This document shows, in pieces, positions 45,005 to 54,113 of a stretch of 64,000 bases of DNA. Made by a program: the position numbers and the translations under genes. The stretch is taken from assembly GCA_903825315.1 (NCBI GenBank), contig CAIKAD010000005.1, positions 62,001 to 126,000 on the forward strand. Direction: 5' to 3'. Every line of letters starts with the position of its first letter. The stretch's first letter is position 1. The notes under the pieces are model-generated. The model did no database searches. It was not told the origin of the DNA and saw nothing but the letters and a program-made list of their open reading frames with translations. Source of the stretch: an uncultured Candidatus Peregrinibacteria bacterium (GTDB lineage: Bacteria > Patescibacteriota > Gracilibacteria > Peribacterales > Peribacteraceae).

Positions 45005-45316
45005 ATGAAGGAAACCCAGCTTCTCTTCTCGTTCGCTCAACCCGATCCACCGCTGCCTCCTCGGGAACAGCGTGTCTCCCCTCCCGTGGAGTGGGATGAC
45101 AAGGAAGCGCAGTACCTCAACCGCCACTTCGGTGTTTCGGCGGATCCAAAATGGAACAGCTTCCAGCGCATCTTCCGCCAGACGAATTATGACATCAACC
45201 TCACGATGCAACTGACGGGAGATAATGCGAATATGAGCGAAGAGGAGATCCGACAGGCTCAGGAAGAATGGAGAAGGCGTAGGGAAGTGGCGCGGGCGCG
45301 CCGCCGTCACTTATGA
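45005..45316 (+). CDS. Hypothetical protein, 103 aa
   Basis: Not recognised. A Pro-rich N terminus (FAQPDPPLPPREQRV) is followed by a helical domain (NRHFGVSADPKWNSFQRIFR) and a strongly basic end (EEWRRRREVARARRRHL) that could bind nucleic acid. The start is fixed by a promoter that places the transcript start at the ATG. Confidence 0.6.
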   Translation: MKETQLLFSFAQPDPPLPPREQRVSPPVEWDDKEAQYLNRHFGVSADPKWNSFQRIFRQTNYDINLTMQLTGDNANMSEEEIRQAQEEWRRRREVARARRRHL

Positions 45317-45395
45317 TACGTCTGCTCCCGGAGACAGCATGGAGAAAGGGATCCTCCTCCGCACTCTTTATACGAACCGGAGAAGTAGCCCGCCG

Positions 45396-46799
45396 CTATC
45401 CCACACTGCCTTCCATTTCCAGTTCTATGAGGCGGTTCATCTCTACCGAATATTCCAGAGGAAGCTGACGGATAATCGGCTCAACAAAACCGGAAACAAT
45501 CATCGCTTTGGCCCGCTCCTCACTGAGCCCGCGGGACATGAGATAGAAAAGATCTTCCTCGCTGAGTTTGCCCACCCGCGCCTCGTGCGCAATAGTCACT
45601 TCGTTGTTACGGATTTGGATGTCCGGAATTGTGTCCGTACGACTCTCGTCATCCAGGAGCAACGCATCGCACTCCACGCTCGATGTGATGTCGTGGGCAC
45701 GAGGCGAAACCTTGAGGAGGCCACGATAAACACAAACGCCGCCGCCGCGGCTGATGGATTTGGAAATGACCTTGCTTGACGTATGCGGGGCAAGATGAAT
45801 GACCTTTGCGCCCGTGTCCTGCCATTGGCCGGTATTGGCGAATGCGATCATCATGTGGTCGGAGCGCGCGCCCTCGCCCGCAAGGACGCTGCATGGATAG
45901 AGCATTGTGGTGCCGCTTCCCATGTTGCCGCCCACCCATGCCATTGTTGCGTCCTTTTCGACGATCGCGCGCTTCGTGTTGAGGTTGTACGTGTCCTTGC
46001 TCCAGTTCTCCACGCTTGAGTACCGGACTGTTGCTCCTGACTTCACAAATATCTCCACGCATCCCGCGTGCAAGCCGATGGCGCCATATTTTGGCGCGGA
46101 GCAGCCCTCAATGTAGTGCACGTCACTCCCCTCCTCCGCAATGATCAGCGTGTGCTCAAACTGCCCCATGTTGGGTGCATTCATGCGGAAGTACGCCTGG
46201 AGCGGGTCTTTTACCTTCACGCCCTTCGGGACATACAGAAACGTTCCGCCGGACCATACCGCGCCATGCAGCGCCGCATACTTGTGATCGGTGTTCGGCA
46301 CGCACTTCATGAAGTATTCGCGGACGAGTTCCGGATGCAGCCGCAGCGCATCGTCCATATCGAGAAAAATCACCCCCAGTTTCGCCCACTCCTCACGCAG
46401 CTTGTGATAGATCACTTCGCTCTCATACTGCGCGCCGACGCCTGCGAGAACTTTCCGTTCGGCTTCGGGAATGCCGAGACGGTCGTAGACCTTACGAATC
46501 TCCTCCGGCACTTCGCCCCAGTTATCCGTATTCTCCGCGCCATGCTTGGCATAGAAGATGATCTGGTCCAGATCCAATCCAGATAAGTCCGCGCCCCACG
46601 TAGGGTCAGGCTTCTCGTGGAATACTCTAAGTGACTGTAGCCGATGTTCGAGCATCCACTCCGGCTCATTTTTATCCGCGCTGATCCTGCGAACAATCTC
46701 CTCACTGACCCCACGGACAGCGCCCTTGATGTAGGGGGCGGGATTCGCCTCGTCAAAGACCTGACGATTGAGGCCGCTAAAGATGGGGGGGGAGGACAT
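45396..46799 (-). CDS. sufB: Fe-S cluster assembly protein SufB
   Basis: A 467-aa scaffold on which the Suf system builds clusters. It has the full SufB profile: GSDVHYIEGCSAPKYG, GATVRYSSVENWSKDTYNLNTKR (quoted as SVENWSKDTYNLNTKR), WVGGNMGSGTTMLYP, VECDALLLDDESRTDTIPDI and MSRGLSEERAKAMIV. TACAAT ends 9 nt before the ATG at 46799, the same arrangement as for sufC. It lies 0.9 kb from sufD, with two small plus-strand genes between. Confidence 0.96.
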   Translation of the reverse strand: MSSPPIFSGLNRQVFDEANPAPYIKGAVRGVSEEIVRRISADKNEPEWMLEHRLQSLRVFHEKPDPTWGADLSGLDLDQIIFYAKHGAENTDNWGEVPEEIRKVYDRLGIPEAERKVLAGVGAQYESEVIYHKLREEWAKLGVIFLDMDDALRLHPELVREYFMKCVPNTDHKYAALHGAVWSGGTFLYVPKGVKVKDPLQAYFRMNAPNMGQFEHTLIIAEEGSDVHYIEGCSAPKYGAIGLHAGCVEIFVKSGATVRYSSVENWSKDTYNLNTKRAIVEKDATMAWVGGNMGSGTTMLYPCSVLAGEGARSDHMMIAFANTGQWQDTGAKVIHLAPHTSSKVISKSISRGGGVCVYRGLLKVSPRAHDITSSVECDALLLDDESRTDTIPDIQIRNNEVTIAHEARVGKLSEEDLFYLMSRGLSEERAKAMIVSGFVEPIIRQLPLEYSVEMNRLIELEMEGSVG

Positions 46800-46915
46800 C
46801 GGAAAAACATTGTAGCATGAAAGAGTTTTTCGCTTACACAAAAGGATTATGAATATTTGTTGTTTGTCATGATGCCGCAACCACGAAAGAGTATGACCAT
46901 GAATAGTGGCTGTTG

Positions 46916-46941
46916 ATTGTATATACGTTTGTCAATACAAC
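46916..46941. promoter_or_regulatory. Dyad motif shared with two other loci, beside a single repeat arm
   Basis: ATTGTATATACG followed by TTGTCAATACAAC, as at 37709 and 54114. Directly right of it, 46942-46970 looks like one lone arm of the GGAAATGGAAAATTG repeat family. It lies between sufB and the antiporter gene, both on the minus strand. Confidence 0.4.
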
Positions 46942-46960
46942 CATTTCACATTTCAATTTC

Positions 46961-48673
46961 TCATTTCCTTTTCATGACTTGTTCCATCCTCTTCTTACTA
47001 TGCTTCAGATGCTCCAGATGCCGCGCCTTCTCCGTCAAAAACTTCTCCAGGTTAAGGCCGTACTCTTCGATCATGAGTGACGTATGGTAACCGGAGAGAA
47101 GCTGCGGGGTAATCACGTAGCTCGCTCCGAGCTCGTAGAGATGCAACGCCTCATCTACCTGCTGCGACACGACAATGATAATGGCGTGGGGATTCTCCTG
47201 ACGAATCGTACGGATAATAAGAACCGTGGTATCAAAGTCGCGAAGCGTGGAGACAACCATTTTGGCGTCTTTGAAATTCAAATCACCGAGAAAGTCAGGG
47301 TCGCCGAGGTCACCATACGTGCAGTCGATATTCTCCTTGGCCAATTCAATAACTACGCGCGGGTTGTAATCCACCACCAGGCACTTTTCTCCGGTCTTGC
47401 GCAGTGCTGCCAATACGTTCAAGCCGATGCGCTCGTACCCGAGCAGGAGGATATCGTGCCGATCGTTCCGGAGCGGGATGGCCTCATCCACCTTACGCCC
47501 CTTGCGCTCGAGGAACCGGAGCGGCCGTTCGAACAACCGGTACAGACGGTCCGCATGGTGAATGCAGTACGTGGAACAGGCAATGGTAAGGAGTCCGATG
47601 AGCGTGACAAGCGAAAGCGTAGAAGCGGGCAAATGGCCGAGGCGGATCCCCAGCGCAATGAGGATAAAGGAGAACTCACTGACCTGTCCCACGGTCAAAG
47701 CGGAGCGGAAGCTCGTGTGTTTGGTGTACCGCATAGCGCCCATGAGCAGCAGCATGATGAGCGGGTTGCCAATAAGAACAAAGAGCGAGAAAAGGACGAC
47801 AGGCAGCACCTGGCCCCGGATATCGCCAAAGTGCAGCTGCAGCCCGATAAGGACAAAGAAAATCACGACAAAGAAGTCGCGCAGCGGACGGAGTTTGGCG
47901 GAGATCTCAAAGCGGTAGGGCGAGAGCGAGAGGACAATACCCGCCGCCAAAGCGCCGATCTCCATGGAAAGGCCAAGCCCCGCACTGAGAGCGGACACTG
48001 CAAAGCACCAGCCGATGGAAAACAGGAGCAGGAGTTCCTGCGAGGATGCAACAGCCTTCAGTAGACGCGGCAGCACGTACATCCCCACCACGATGAGCAC
48101 AGCAAGAAGCGTGAGGCCGCGCACAAGCATGCGGAGCGCTACGACCTGCCACAACTCTGTGCCGCCCGCGAGCGACGACACTGCTATAAGCAAAACCATT
48201 GCGATAATGTCCTGCACAATGAGGAAACCTGTGGAAATGCGCCCGTGCAATGTTTCCAGCTCGCCTCGGTCCGAGAGCAGCTTCATGATGACGATCGTGC
48301 TGCTGAAGGTGAGCGCAACCGCCATGTACATTGCGGTGAGCGGTGCGAATCCGAGGAGTCGCCCGATGGTATAACCGGCAACGGACGTACAAATAACCTG
48401 CCCGATGCCCGTGACGGCCGCCACCTTTCCCACTTCCCTTGCCACGCGCGGGTTGAGGTTGATTCCCACGAGAAAGAGAAGGAATCCAACGCCCATCTGC
48501 GAAAAGAGTTCCAGCGTCTCCGTGGACTGGACGAGGTTGAGACCGTACGGACTCACAACGAGCCCGGCCAGCACGTACCCGATAATGGTCGGCTGGCGGA
48601 GCAGTTTCATGGCCAATGCCAGCACCACCACTGTGCACAGGACGAATGCCAGCGTAACCAGGGCCTGGTTCAT
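46961..48673 (-). CDS. Kef-type cation/proton antiporter with RCK (TrkA-N) domain
   Basis: A 570-aa protein. Residues 1-385 form the CPA2 membrane domain with about 12 TM segments (QPTIIGYVLAGLVVSPYG and GIVLSLSPYRFE). Residues 420-545 are a Rossmann TrkA-N domain (ILLLGYERIGLNVLAALRK, GDLGDPDFLGDL) that binds NAD(H) and gates transport. It exports K+ or Na+ in exchange for protons. The ATG at 48673 is fixed by TATAAT ending 7 nt upstream and by the start of the first TM helix. The 48674-48945 gap shows no clear gene. Confidence 0.9.
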   Translation of the reverse strand: MNQALVTLAFVLCTVVVLALAMKLLRQPTIIGYVLAGLVVSPYGLNLVQSTETLELFSQMGVGFLLFLVGINLNPRVAREVGKVAAVTGIGQVICTSVAGYTIGRLLGFAPLTAMYMAVALTFSSTIVIMKLLSDRGELETLHGRISTGFLIVQDIIAMVLLIAVSSLAGGTELWQVVALRMLVRGLTLLAVLIVVGMYVLPRLLKAVASSQELLLLFSIGWCFAVSALSAGLGLSMEIGALAAGIVLSLSPYRFEISAKLRPLRDFFVVIFFVLIGLQLHFGDIRGQVLPVVLFSLFVLIGNPLIMLLLMGAMRYTKHTSFRSALTVGQVSEFSFILIALGIRLGHLPASTLSLVTLIGLLTIACSTYCIHHADRLYRLFERPLRFLERKGRKVDEAIPLRNDRHDILLLGYERIGLNVLAALRKTGEKCLVVDYNPRVVIELAKENIDCTYGDLGDPDFLGDLNFKDAKMVVSTLRDFDTTVLIIRTIRQENPHAIIIVVSQQVDEALHLYELGASYVITPQLLSGYHTSLMIEEYGLNLEKFLTEKARHLEHLKHSKKRMEQVMKRK

Positions 48674-48945
48674 TCTGGCTATTATACCGTAAAACTGCGT
48701 TCTGATCACGTCCTTTTGGCTGCCGCTAAGCACAATCAGTACACCGTTTCTCCATGAAGAAACTCCCGCGCGACTGTTACTGCCGCATCCACACCGTTCG
48801 CTCTTGGTGTTTTCTTTGTCCTCCTCGTTCATCGTCTCTTCTCCCTCGTTACACAACTATTGGTTAATGCGGCAGAACTTCACTGGGAACAGACTGCCTC
48901 AGCATTCCCCTTTCCACGATTACTCCTGCCAGACATTTCTGGATA

Positions 48946-49350
48946 TCAACTCCCCCTATCCACAACATTCTGCAGGTCCTCCACTGTGACGGGACGGAAC
49001 AGTACCCGCCCGTCTTCACGCTTCATTTCTGCCCGCGGGAATAGCCTGCCCAGCTCCTGGGCTATCCCTTCCGGAAAGGTAACATCTTCCGCGTAATCCA
49101 CGGGCAGCCCCACCAGCAATGGGGAACGCGGGTTCTCGTTGTAGGAGAGTAACGCCGCCTGCGGCTTTCCACCCTGTATAACCGTAAAGGGTTTTACATG
49201 GAGACCTTTCTCATAGGAAACGGCGGGAGCGACAACTGCCCCCAGACGAGAAAGGATCCCCTCGAGCATCGCTTCGATGCGCGTTTCCACTTTGGGATTG
49301 TTCGCAGGCGCTTCGGAAGAAGCTGGATTGATGATGTCGCGTTTTTCCAT
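48946..49350 (-). CDS. Hypothetical protein, 134 aa
   Basis: Not recognised. A soluble mixed alpha/beta protein (FTVIQGGKPQAALLSYNENP in the middle, VLFRPVTVEDLQNVVDRG at the end). The promoter upstream is strong. It could be co-regulated with the antiporter on the same strand, but the 272-bp gap argues for separate units. Confidence 0.55.
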   Translation of the reverse strand: MEKRDIINPASSEAPANNPKVETRIEAMLEGILSRLGAVVAPAVSYEKGLHVKPFTVIQGGKPQAALLSYNENPRSPLLVGLPVDYAEDVTFPEGIAQELGRLFPRAEMKREDGRVLFRPVTVEDLQNVVDRGS

Positions 49351-49358
49351 GGGACGCC

Positions 49359-49387
49359 AGTGTGCTGACGCCCCATTACCCTGTCAA
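49359..49387 (-). promoter_or_regulatory. Promoter of the gene at 48946-49350
   Basis: Minus strand: TTGACA (49382-49387), 17-bp spacer, CACACT (49359-49364), 8 nt to the ATG. Confidence 0.6.
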
Positions 49388-49407
49388 CAAAATTACCTAC
49401 CAGCCGC

Positions 49408-50157
49408 TCACTTAAGCTCGTACGTCAGTGTGACGTCCACCGTTACGTCCTGCTCGCCCGCAGGCATGGGAACGGCTTGCGGGACAGCGGAATCCAAAGC
49501 CTTCATGGAATAACTGCGATCATATGCAATGGGCGGCACCACTCCTCCGCCCTCACTGAACCCCTTGATTCTGCCCAGCCGTAGGCCTAAGTCCGCGGCC
49601 AGCTTTTCCGCCTTCGCCTTTGCCTGTGACACGGCCTTTTCCCGCGCCTGCGACCGCACGGATTCCGGATCGTCGATGATAAAACTGACGCTGCCCGCCT
49701 GGTTGGCGCCTGCTCCTGTAGCCGCTCCGAGGACATCGCTCACCTTATCGAGATTACGAACCTTCACGCGCAACGATTCCGACGCTTCAAAACCGCGAAG
49801 GATCTGCTGGCCATCGGTCCAGTCGTAGGAAGGATTGAGGGAGAACTGCTCCGTGGTGATGTCCTTATCCGCAATGCCTGCTGCTTTTACAGCCGCAAGC
49901 GCTGCATCCATGTTGGTCTTAAGCATAGCCATAGCGTCCTTCGCCGTCGTCTTGCGCCCCGTCTGTACGCCGAACGTGAGTTCCGCAATATCCGGTGGCG
50001 CGGATACTTTTCCTACGCCGGAGACGGAAATGATGGTGGGCGTGCGGTCCTGCGCCTCGATCTGCTTACCGCCAAGATAGAACCCGCCGCCGACAACCAC
50101 AGCAAGGAGAAGCGCCCACACAGGCGGGCGGAGGAAAAGGGTCTGAGTATCAGCCAT
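49408..50157 (-). CDS. SIMPL-domain (DUF541) exported protein
   Basis: A 249-aa protein anchored by an N-terminal TM or signal segment (about 10-30). The rest is a SIMPL domain: ISVSGVGKVSAPPDIAELTFGVQT, then helices (DAMAMLKTNMDAALAAVKAAG) and the C-terminal AKAEKLAADLGLRLGRIKGFSE. The family forms periplasmic or outer-face oligomers linked to stress and antibiotic tolerance, with unknown chemistry. TATAGT lies 22 nt before the ATG, so the leader is short and has no Shine-Dalgarno site. Confidence 0.88.
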   Translation of the reverse strand: MADTQTLFLRPPVWALLLAVVVGGGFYLGGKQIEAQDRTPTIISVSGVGKVSAPPDIAELTFGVQTGRKTTAKDAMAMLKTNMDAALAAVKAAGIADKDITTEQFSLNPSYDWTDGQQILRGFEASESLRVKVRNLDKVSDVLGAATGAGANQAGSVSFIIDDPESVRSQAREKAVSQAKAKAEKLAADLGLRLGRIKGFSEGGGVVPPIAYDRSYSMKALDSAVPQAVPMPAGEQDVTVDVTLTYELK

Positions 50158-50275
50158 AAGAAAGGGGGGAATGAAACACACTATACTACGATCCACACCC
50201 ACCAACGTTACGGGCAATCAGATGGGATTGCGAAAATAAATAGAGTTGATGGAATCAACGCTCCTTACGTGCAAT

Positions 50276-50581
50276 CTATTGCCACATATGTTTCTGGCCC
50301 ACGGGCACCTGCTCATGCGAGTCCGGCATACGATACTGATCCTCCTCACCATCATTTGCACTGCTTCCATAGAGCGCTGCCCGCTTGCAGGAATAACTGG
50401 AAAGGGACTGTTGCTCTACCTTGCCGTCCAGTTCGGGACGAGGAGCAAGACATACACGAAGCGCCTCCCCGCATCCCTCCAATAGTCTTTGAAGTTGTTC
50501 CACCACCTGTGGCCCCAGGGCAGCAGCAGTTTCTTGATCGATGAGCAATGAAGAACGCTCAGAAAGTGTGCTAATGGACAT
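50276..50581 (-). CDS. Hypothetical protein, 101 aa
   Basis: Not recognised. N-terminal half is helical (SISTLSERSSLLIDQETAAA, VVEQLQRLLEGCGEALRVCL); the C-terminal half is polar and low in order. TTGATT, a 17-bp spacer, GATACT and then exactly 6 nt lead to the ATG at 50581, which supports expression and start choice. It lies 31 bp downstream of sufC on the same strand but with its own promoter. Confidence 0.5.
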   Translation of the reverse strand: MSISTLSERSSLLIDQETAAALGPQVVEQLQRLLEGCGEALRVCLAPRPELDGKVEQQSLSSYSCKRAALYGSSANDGEEDQYRMPDSHEQVPVGQKHMWQ

Positions 50582-50612
50582 GTATGAAGTATCATGCACA
50601 GGTTTGCAAAAA

Positions 50613-51410
50613 TCAATCCAGCGCTATCCTCAACTTTTCCTCTTCCCGAACACCAAAACGCGCATAGCCATCCTTTTCCAACTGCTGCGCCAGTTCCGGT
50701 CCGCCACTCTCCACAATCTTCCCATTCACCATCACATGGACAAAGTGCGGTGTTACGTAATCGAGGAGACGCGCATAGTGGGTAACAACCAGCGCACTAA
50801 AAGCAGGTGACCTCATACGATTGATGCCGTCCGCAACAACTTTGAGCGCGTCGATATCCAGCCCGGAATCCGTTTCATCGAGTAATGCGAGGCGCGGTCT
50901 AAGGAGAGACATCTGCAAAACTTCTACCTTCTTCTTCTCGCCTCCGCTAAAGCCCTGGTTCAAAGACCGTTCCGCAAATGTCGGATCCATATGTAACTGC
51001 GCCATTGCGTCTTCCAGGAATTTCTTAAACTTGATCGGTGAGATCCTCTTTGCATCGGGATCCCGCACCTCCATCTGCGCATTGTACGCGGCAAAGAGAA
51101 AATGCCGCAGTGTTACTCCCGCGATCTCCTTGGGATACTGGAACGCGAGAAAGAGTCCCGCGGCAGCGCGCTCGGATGGATCTGCCTTCAACAAATCCTT
51201 CCCATGGAAGGACACCGACCCTTCGGTCACCTGATATCGCGGATGCCCCATCAACGTGCTCACGAGTGATGACTTTCCGGACCCGTTCGGCCCCATAATG
51301 GCGTGGATTTCACCCTCCTCTATCTTCAGATCGATCCCGCGCACAACTTCCTTGCCGTCCACGGAGATGTGGAGGTTGCTCAGCCGAAGGAGCGGAGACG
51401 CAGGTGCCAT
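50613..51410 (-). CDS. sufC: Fe-S cluster assembly ATPase SufC
   Basis: ABC-type ATPase of the SufBCD complex, 265 aa. Walker A MGPNGSGKSSL (residues 39-49), Q-loop LAFQYPKEIAG, signature FSGGEKKKVEVLQ, Walker B LALLDETDSGLD and the H-loop histidine in VVTHYARLL are all present. TACAAT ends 9 nt before the ATG. It is separated from sufB by four unrelated genes, whereas suf genes usually form one operon. Confidence 0.97.
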   Translation of the reverse strand: MAPASPLLRLSNLHISVDGKEVVRGIDLKIEEGEIHAIMGPNGSGKSSLVSTLMGHPRYQVTEGSVSFHGKDLLKADPSERAAAGLFLAFQYPKEIAGVTLRHFLFAAYNAQMEVRDPDAKRISPIKFKKFLEDAMAQLHMDPTFAERSLNQGFSGGEKKKVEVLQMSLLRPRLALLDETDSGLDIDALKVVADGINRMRSPAFSALVVTHYARLLDYVTPHFVHVMVNGKIVESGGPELAQQLEKDGYARFGVREEEKLRIALD

Positions 51411-51428
51411 GGATGATGGATTGTAGCA

Positions 51429-51538
51429 GGAATGGAAGACTCAGAAGAGTCGGAGGAACCAATTACAATAACCGATCAAAGGAGGACATACTCCCAATCC
51501 TCTGCTTCTTCTGCTTCTTCTGCATCCTCTACATCCTC
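51429..51538. repeat. Word-built inverted repeat, GATGCAGA family (element P)
   Basis: Left arm 51429-51460 (GAAGACTCAGAAGAGTCGG words) and right arm 51499-51538 (complement of GATGTAGAGGATGCAGAAG). It fills the space between divergent sufC and the ferredoxin gene, and the ferredoxin -10 begins at its right edge. Confidence 0.7.
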
Positions 51539-51544
51539 TATAAT
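51539..51544 (+). promoter_or_regulatory. Consensus -10 of the ferredoxin gene, abutting the repeat
   Basis: TATAAT then exactly 6 nt to the ATG at 51551. The first T is the base after the right arm of element P. Confidence 0.7.
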
Positions 51545-51550
51545 AGCCCC

Positions 51551-51829
51551 ATGCCCAACGTCACCTTTACCTACGCCGGCCAGACCAAGACCGTCCAGAC
51601 AGATGCGGGAAAGACCCTCCTCCAGATTGCACTCGATGCCAACGTGCCCATGGAACATGCGTGCGGCGGCAACGGCTTTTGCACCACCTGCCTCTGTAAG
51701 GTGAAAGAACATGGCGAAAACCTGAGCCCGACCAACGACCGGGAACAGGCGATGGGCATGGCCGGCGAAGAGCGCCTCGGCTGCCAGGCCGTGGCGAACG
51801 GGGATGTGTCTGTGGAAATTATTGGATGA
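51551..51829 (+). CDS. [2Fe-2S] ferredoxin, plant/adrenodoxin fold
   Basis: A 92-aa electron carrier. Cluster ligands follow C-x5-C-x2-C in EHACGGNGFCTTCLC (residues 36-50), with the fourth cysteine in ERLGCQAV near 77. The beta-grasp start VTFTYAGQTKTVQTDAGKTL fits the family. Divergent from sufC; it may donate electrons for cluster assembly (inference). The mRNA is probably leaderless. Confidence 0.93.
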   Translation: MPNVTFTYAGQTKTVQTDAGKTLLQIALDANVPMEHACGGNGFCTTCLCKVKEHGENLSPTNDREQAMGMAGEERLGCQAVANGDVSVEIIG

Positions 51830-51856
51830 TCGGAGTGCAAACGAACCACGCTCCCA

Positions 51857-52621
51857 TCACACTCTCGCCAATGACAACAGCTTTGCTTTCACTTCTTCAT
51901 CATACGGCTCGAGCTTATTGATGCGCCGATAGATCTCCTCCGCCTTGTCCGTCTGGCCCAGCTGCATGTAGCACTCCGCGAGGAGGTGAAGCATGCTGAT
52001 ATCGCGCGAAAGGCGCGCAGTTGCCTTTTCCAGGAGCGGGACTGCCTCCGTAAACCGCTGCGCGGCAATGCAGGCGCGTCCGAGGGCTGCCGATCGCTCG
52101 GGAATATGCGGTTCGCGGTTGAGCGCCTCCTGGTATGCCTGGCAGGACTCCACGTACTTCGCCTGCCGGTAGTACGCTAAGCCGAGGTTGGCATAAAAGG
52201 AAACGTCCGGCCGCTGCTGGATGAGTTCTTTGTAGAGTGCTTCCGCCTTGTTCTCGCGCCCCGTCGTAAGGTAAAGCTTTGCGAGCTGCGCCTGCACGTC
52301 CAACGCGTGGGGTTGGACCGTGAGTGCCTGTATGAAAAGCCGCTCCGCATCGTCAGTCTTGTTCTGGAGCAAAGCCTTTTCCGCCTGCCGCGTGAGGGAG
52401 CGCACCTGCTGAAGCTCGATGGCAGACGCACGGGGGTTGCGGCTGGGGCGACGGATGCGCTTCTCCTCCGCAATGTGGAAACCGCGCTCCTCTGCCTGCT
52501 GCAGGCGCTGCTTCATGCTGCGGACAAAGCGGCGGACACCGCGATTGCGCAGGAGCATCCGCACGCCAAAGATCAGGACGATCCCGAGAAAAGAGAAGGT
52601 GAGGACGTAGGCGTAGACCAT
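51857..52621 (-). CDS. Membrane-anchored TPR protein
   Basis: A 254-aa protein with one N-terminal TM helix (about 3-24, VYAYVLTFSFLGIVLIFGV), a basic linker, and five TPRs from about residue 85 (AERLFIQALTVQPHALDVQA, AEALYKELIQQRPDVSFYA, AEEIYRRINKLEPYDEEVKA). Presumably a cytoplasmic scaffold on the membrane. TACTAC ends 7 nt before the ATG at 52621. Confidence 0.78.
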   Translation of the reverse strand: MVYAYVLTFSFLGIVLIFGVRMLLRNRGVRRFVRSMKQRLQQAEERGFHIAEEKRIRRPSRNPRASAIELQQVRSLTRQAEKALLQNKTDDAERLFIQALTVQPHALDVQAQLAKLYLTTGRENKAEALYKELIQQRPDVSFYANLGLAYYRQAKYVESCQAYQEALNREPHIPERSAALGRACIAAQRFTEAVPLLEKATARLSRDISMLHLLAECYMQLGQTDKAEEIYRRINKLEPYDEEVKAKLLSLARV

Positions 52622-52785
52622 ACGTACGGTAGTACCCCGACGAATCACCGGGGGCACGAGAATATCACTGCACCAAATATGAGGCAAGGGAACAAATGTT
52701 CGATAAGCGCAAGATCTTGCCCATGTTTCTGTACGTGGCACAACAAAGAAGCGACCTGTTTCCAGTTTTCGGCGAACAGCATTAC

Positions 52786-53802
52786 CTACAATCCACTAAC
52801 AGCCAAAGCAAATCTTTGAACCAATAATGGTCGTGAAGCATTCGTCTGCAAATCTCTCACGAGCTCTCGCAACGCATCCACCTGCACTTCTCCCTGCAGA
52901 CCAGCCGCATCCTCCCGCTCCTCCCGCAACGCGATCGCCAGGTGAAGGAGGTAGCGCTGCGCGTCGTCACCGCGCTCGGCCAGCGGCTCGAGGAGCTTGA
53001 GGCGCTCAGCGAGGCTCTGTGCATGCCAGAACGCCGCCGCCTGTGCATGACGCTGCCGCTCGGCGCGGAGACTGTCGGGATCCCCCTTCATGCGGAGTAC
53101 CACTCCCGGCGCCCCTTGGGCAAGACGGAGAAGAAATTGCGCATCATCCTGCGGCCCGCCCGGACGATCGTCCGGTCGGACGGGCACACTCTGCAACAGC
53201 GTATGGAGATCGCGGGCGGGCAGCGGAAAAAAGCGGAGCACGCGTGCGCGTGAGACGAGCGTGGGAAGAAGGAGGCTGGCGGATTCGGAAGTGAGGAGAA
53301 AAACGACGCCGGCCGGCGGCTCCTCAAGAATCTTGAGCAGTGCATTCACCGCTTCGTCCTGCATCCGCTCCACGCTCCGGATGAGGCAGCAGCGGTACCG
53401 CCCTCCGCCCACTTCGTGCAGGCGCTCCTGCAGCGCGCGGATATCGTCGATGCTGATGGTATCCGTCTTCGCGCCCTTCTTCGCGCGTTCCTGCTGGGGC
53501 ACATTGGACGTCCGCGCGATGACCTCAAAATCCTCGCACACATCCTCGATCCATAACTGGTCGATGACGAGTAGGTCGGGATGGATGAGCCGGTCGACTT
53601 CGTGGGCCAGGCGCTTCTGCTCGTCCGGACCCTCTGCATCGATGGTCAGTAGCTTTTTGGCGAACCACTTTGCAATGGTGAACTTGCCCAAGTGCTTCTG
53701 GCCCGCAAAGAGGTATGCATGCGCCACGTTGTCTGCCTCCAAATCCGCAACGAGCGACTGGATCTGTTCCTTGTGGCCGATGAGATTGGAACTTGAAGGC
53801 AC
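52786..53802 (-). CDS. holB: DNA polymerase III delta' subunit (clamp loader)
   Basis: A 338-aa AAA+ protein of the clamp loader. It starts IGHKEQIQSLVADLEADNVAHAYLFAG, then has a degenerate Walker A (GQKHLGKFTIAKWFAKKL), RYRCCLIRSVERMQDEAVNA, the conserved LLKILEEPPAGVVFLLTS and the sensor region TLVSRARVLRF. The GTG at 53802 is preferred: TATACT ends 8 nt before it, inside the edge of repeat element Q. Confidence 0.87.
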   Translation of the reverse strand: MPSSSNLIGHKEQIQSLVADLEADNVAHAYLFAGQKHLGKFTIAKWFAKKLLTIDAEGPDEQKRLAHEVDRLIHPDLLVIDQLWIEDVCEDFEVIARTSNVPQQERAKKGAKTDTISIDDIRALQERLHEVGGGRYRCCLIRSVERMQDEAVNALLKILEEPPAGVVFLLTSESASLLLPTLVSRARVLRFFPLPARDLHTLLQSVPVRPDDRPGGPQDDAQFLLRLAQGAPGVVLRMKGDPDSLRAERQRHAQAAAFWHAQSLAERLKLLEPLAERGDDAQRYLLHLAIALREEREDAAGLQGEVQVDALRELVRDLQTNASRPLLVQRFALAVSGL

Positions 53803-53814
53803 GGATGACAAGTA

Positions 53815-53897
53815 TAGCGTAGTACGTATGACGTAGTTTGCATAAGCAAAGACAGGCAAAACATACGTAATACCAAATACGAGGTACAAAATACGCG
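53815..53897. repeat. Word-built inverted repeat, TACGTATTTTGTA family (element Q)
   Basis: Left arm 53815-53841 (AGTACGTATGACGTAG words) and right arm 53861-53897 inverted, core about 19 nt. It shares words with element U. The holB -10 box lies on its left edge. Confidence 0.7.
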
Positions 53898-53903
53898 TCC
53901 GAC

Positions 53904-54086
53904 TTAGTGTTTCCGCCGCTCCTCACCGACTACCACCCTAAAAGGAATGCTCTTCGTCTTCACCACCTGCCGCAAAAAGATCCGGATGCCGGAACTGAGA
54001 TCAAATCCCAGTTTTTCGAGCGTCTTCTGTGACTTGCGCTTGAGGTCTTCGTCGATCCGGAGGATGAGCATGGAGGATGCTGCCAT
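53904..54086 (-). CDS. RelB/DinJ-like antitoxin (ribbon-helix-helix), without an adjacent toxin
   Basis: A 60-aa protein: a ribbon strand LILRIDEDLKRKSQKTLEKL, then two helices with DLSSGIRIFLRQVVKTKSIPF, the DinJ/RelB pattern. Such proteins bind their own operator as dimers. No RelE/YafQ-type toxin follows on the same strand; holB comes next. The ATG at 54086 or the one at 54071 may be used. A dyad overlaps its promoter region. Confidence 0.7.
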   Translation of the reverse strand: MAASSMLILRIDEDLKRKSQKTLEKLGFDLSSGIRIFLRQVVKTKSIPFRVVVGEERRKH

Positions 54087-54113
54087 GGTGCGGGGAGTGT
54101 TGAATGTATGCAC

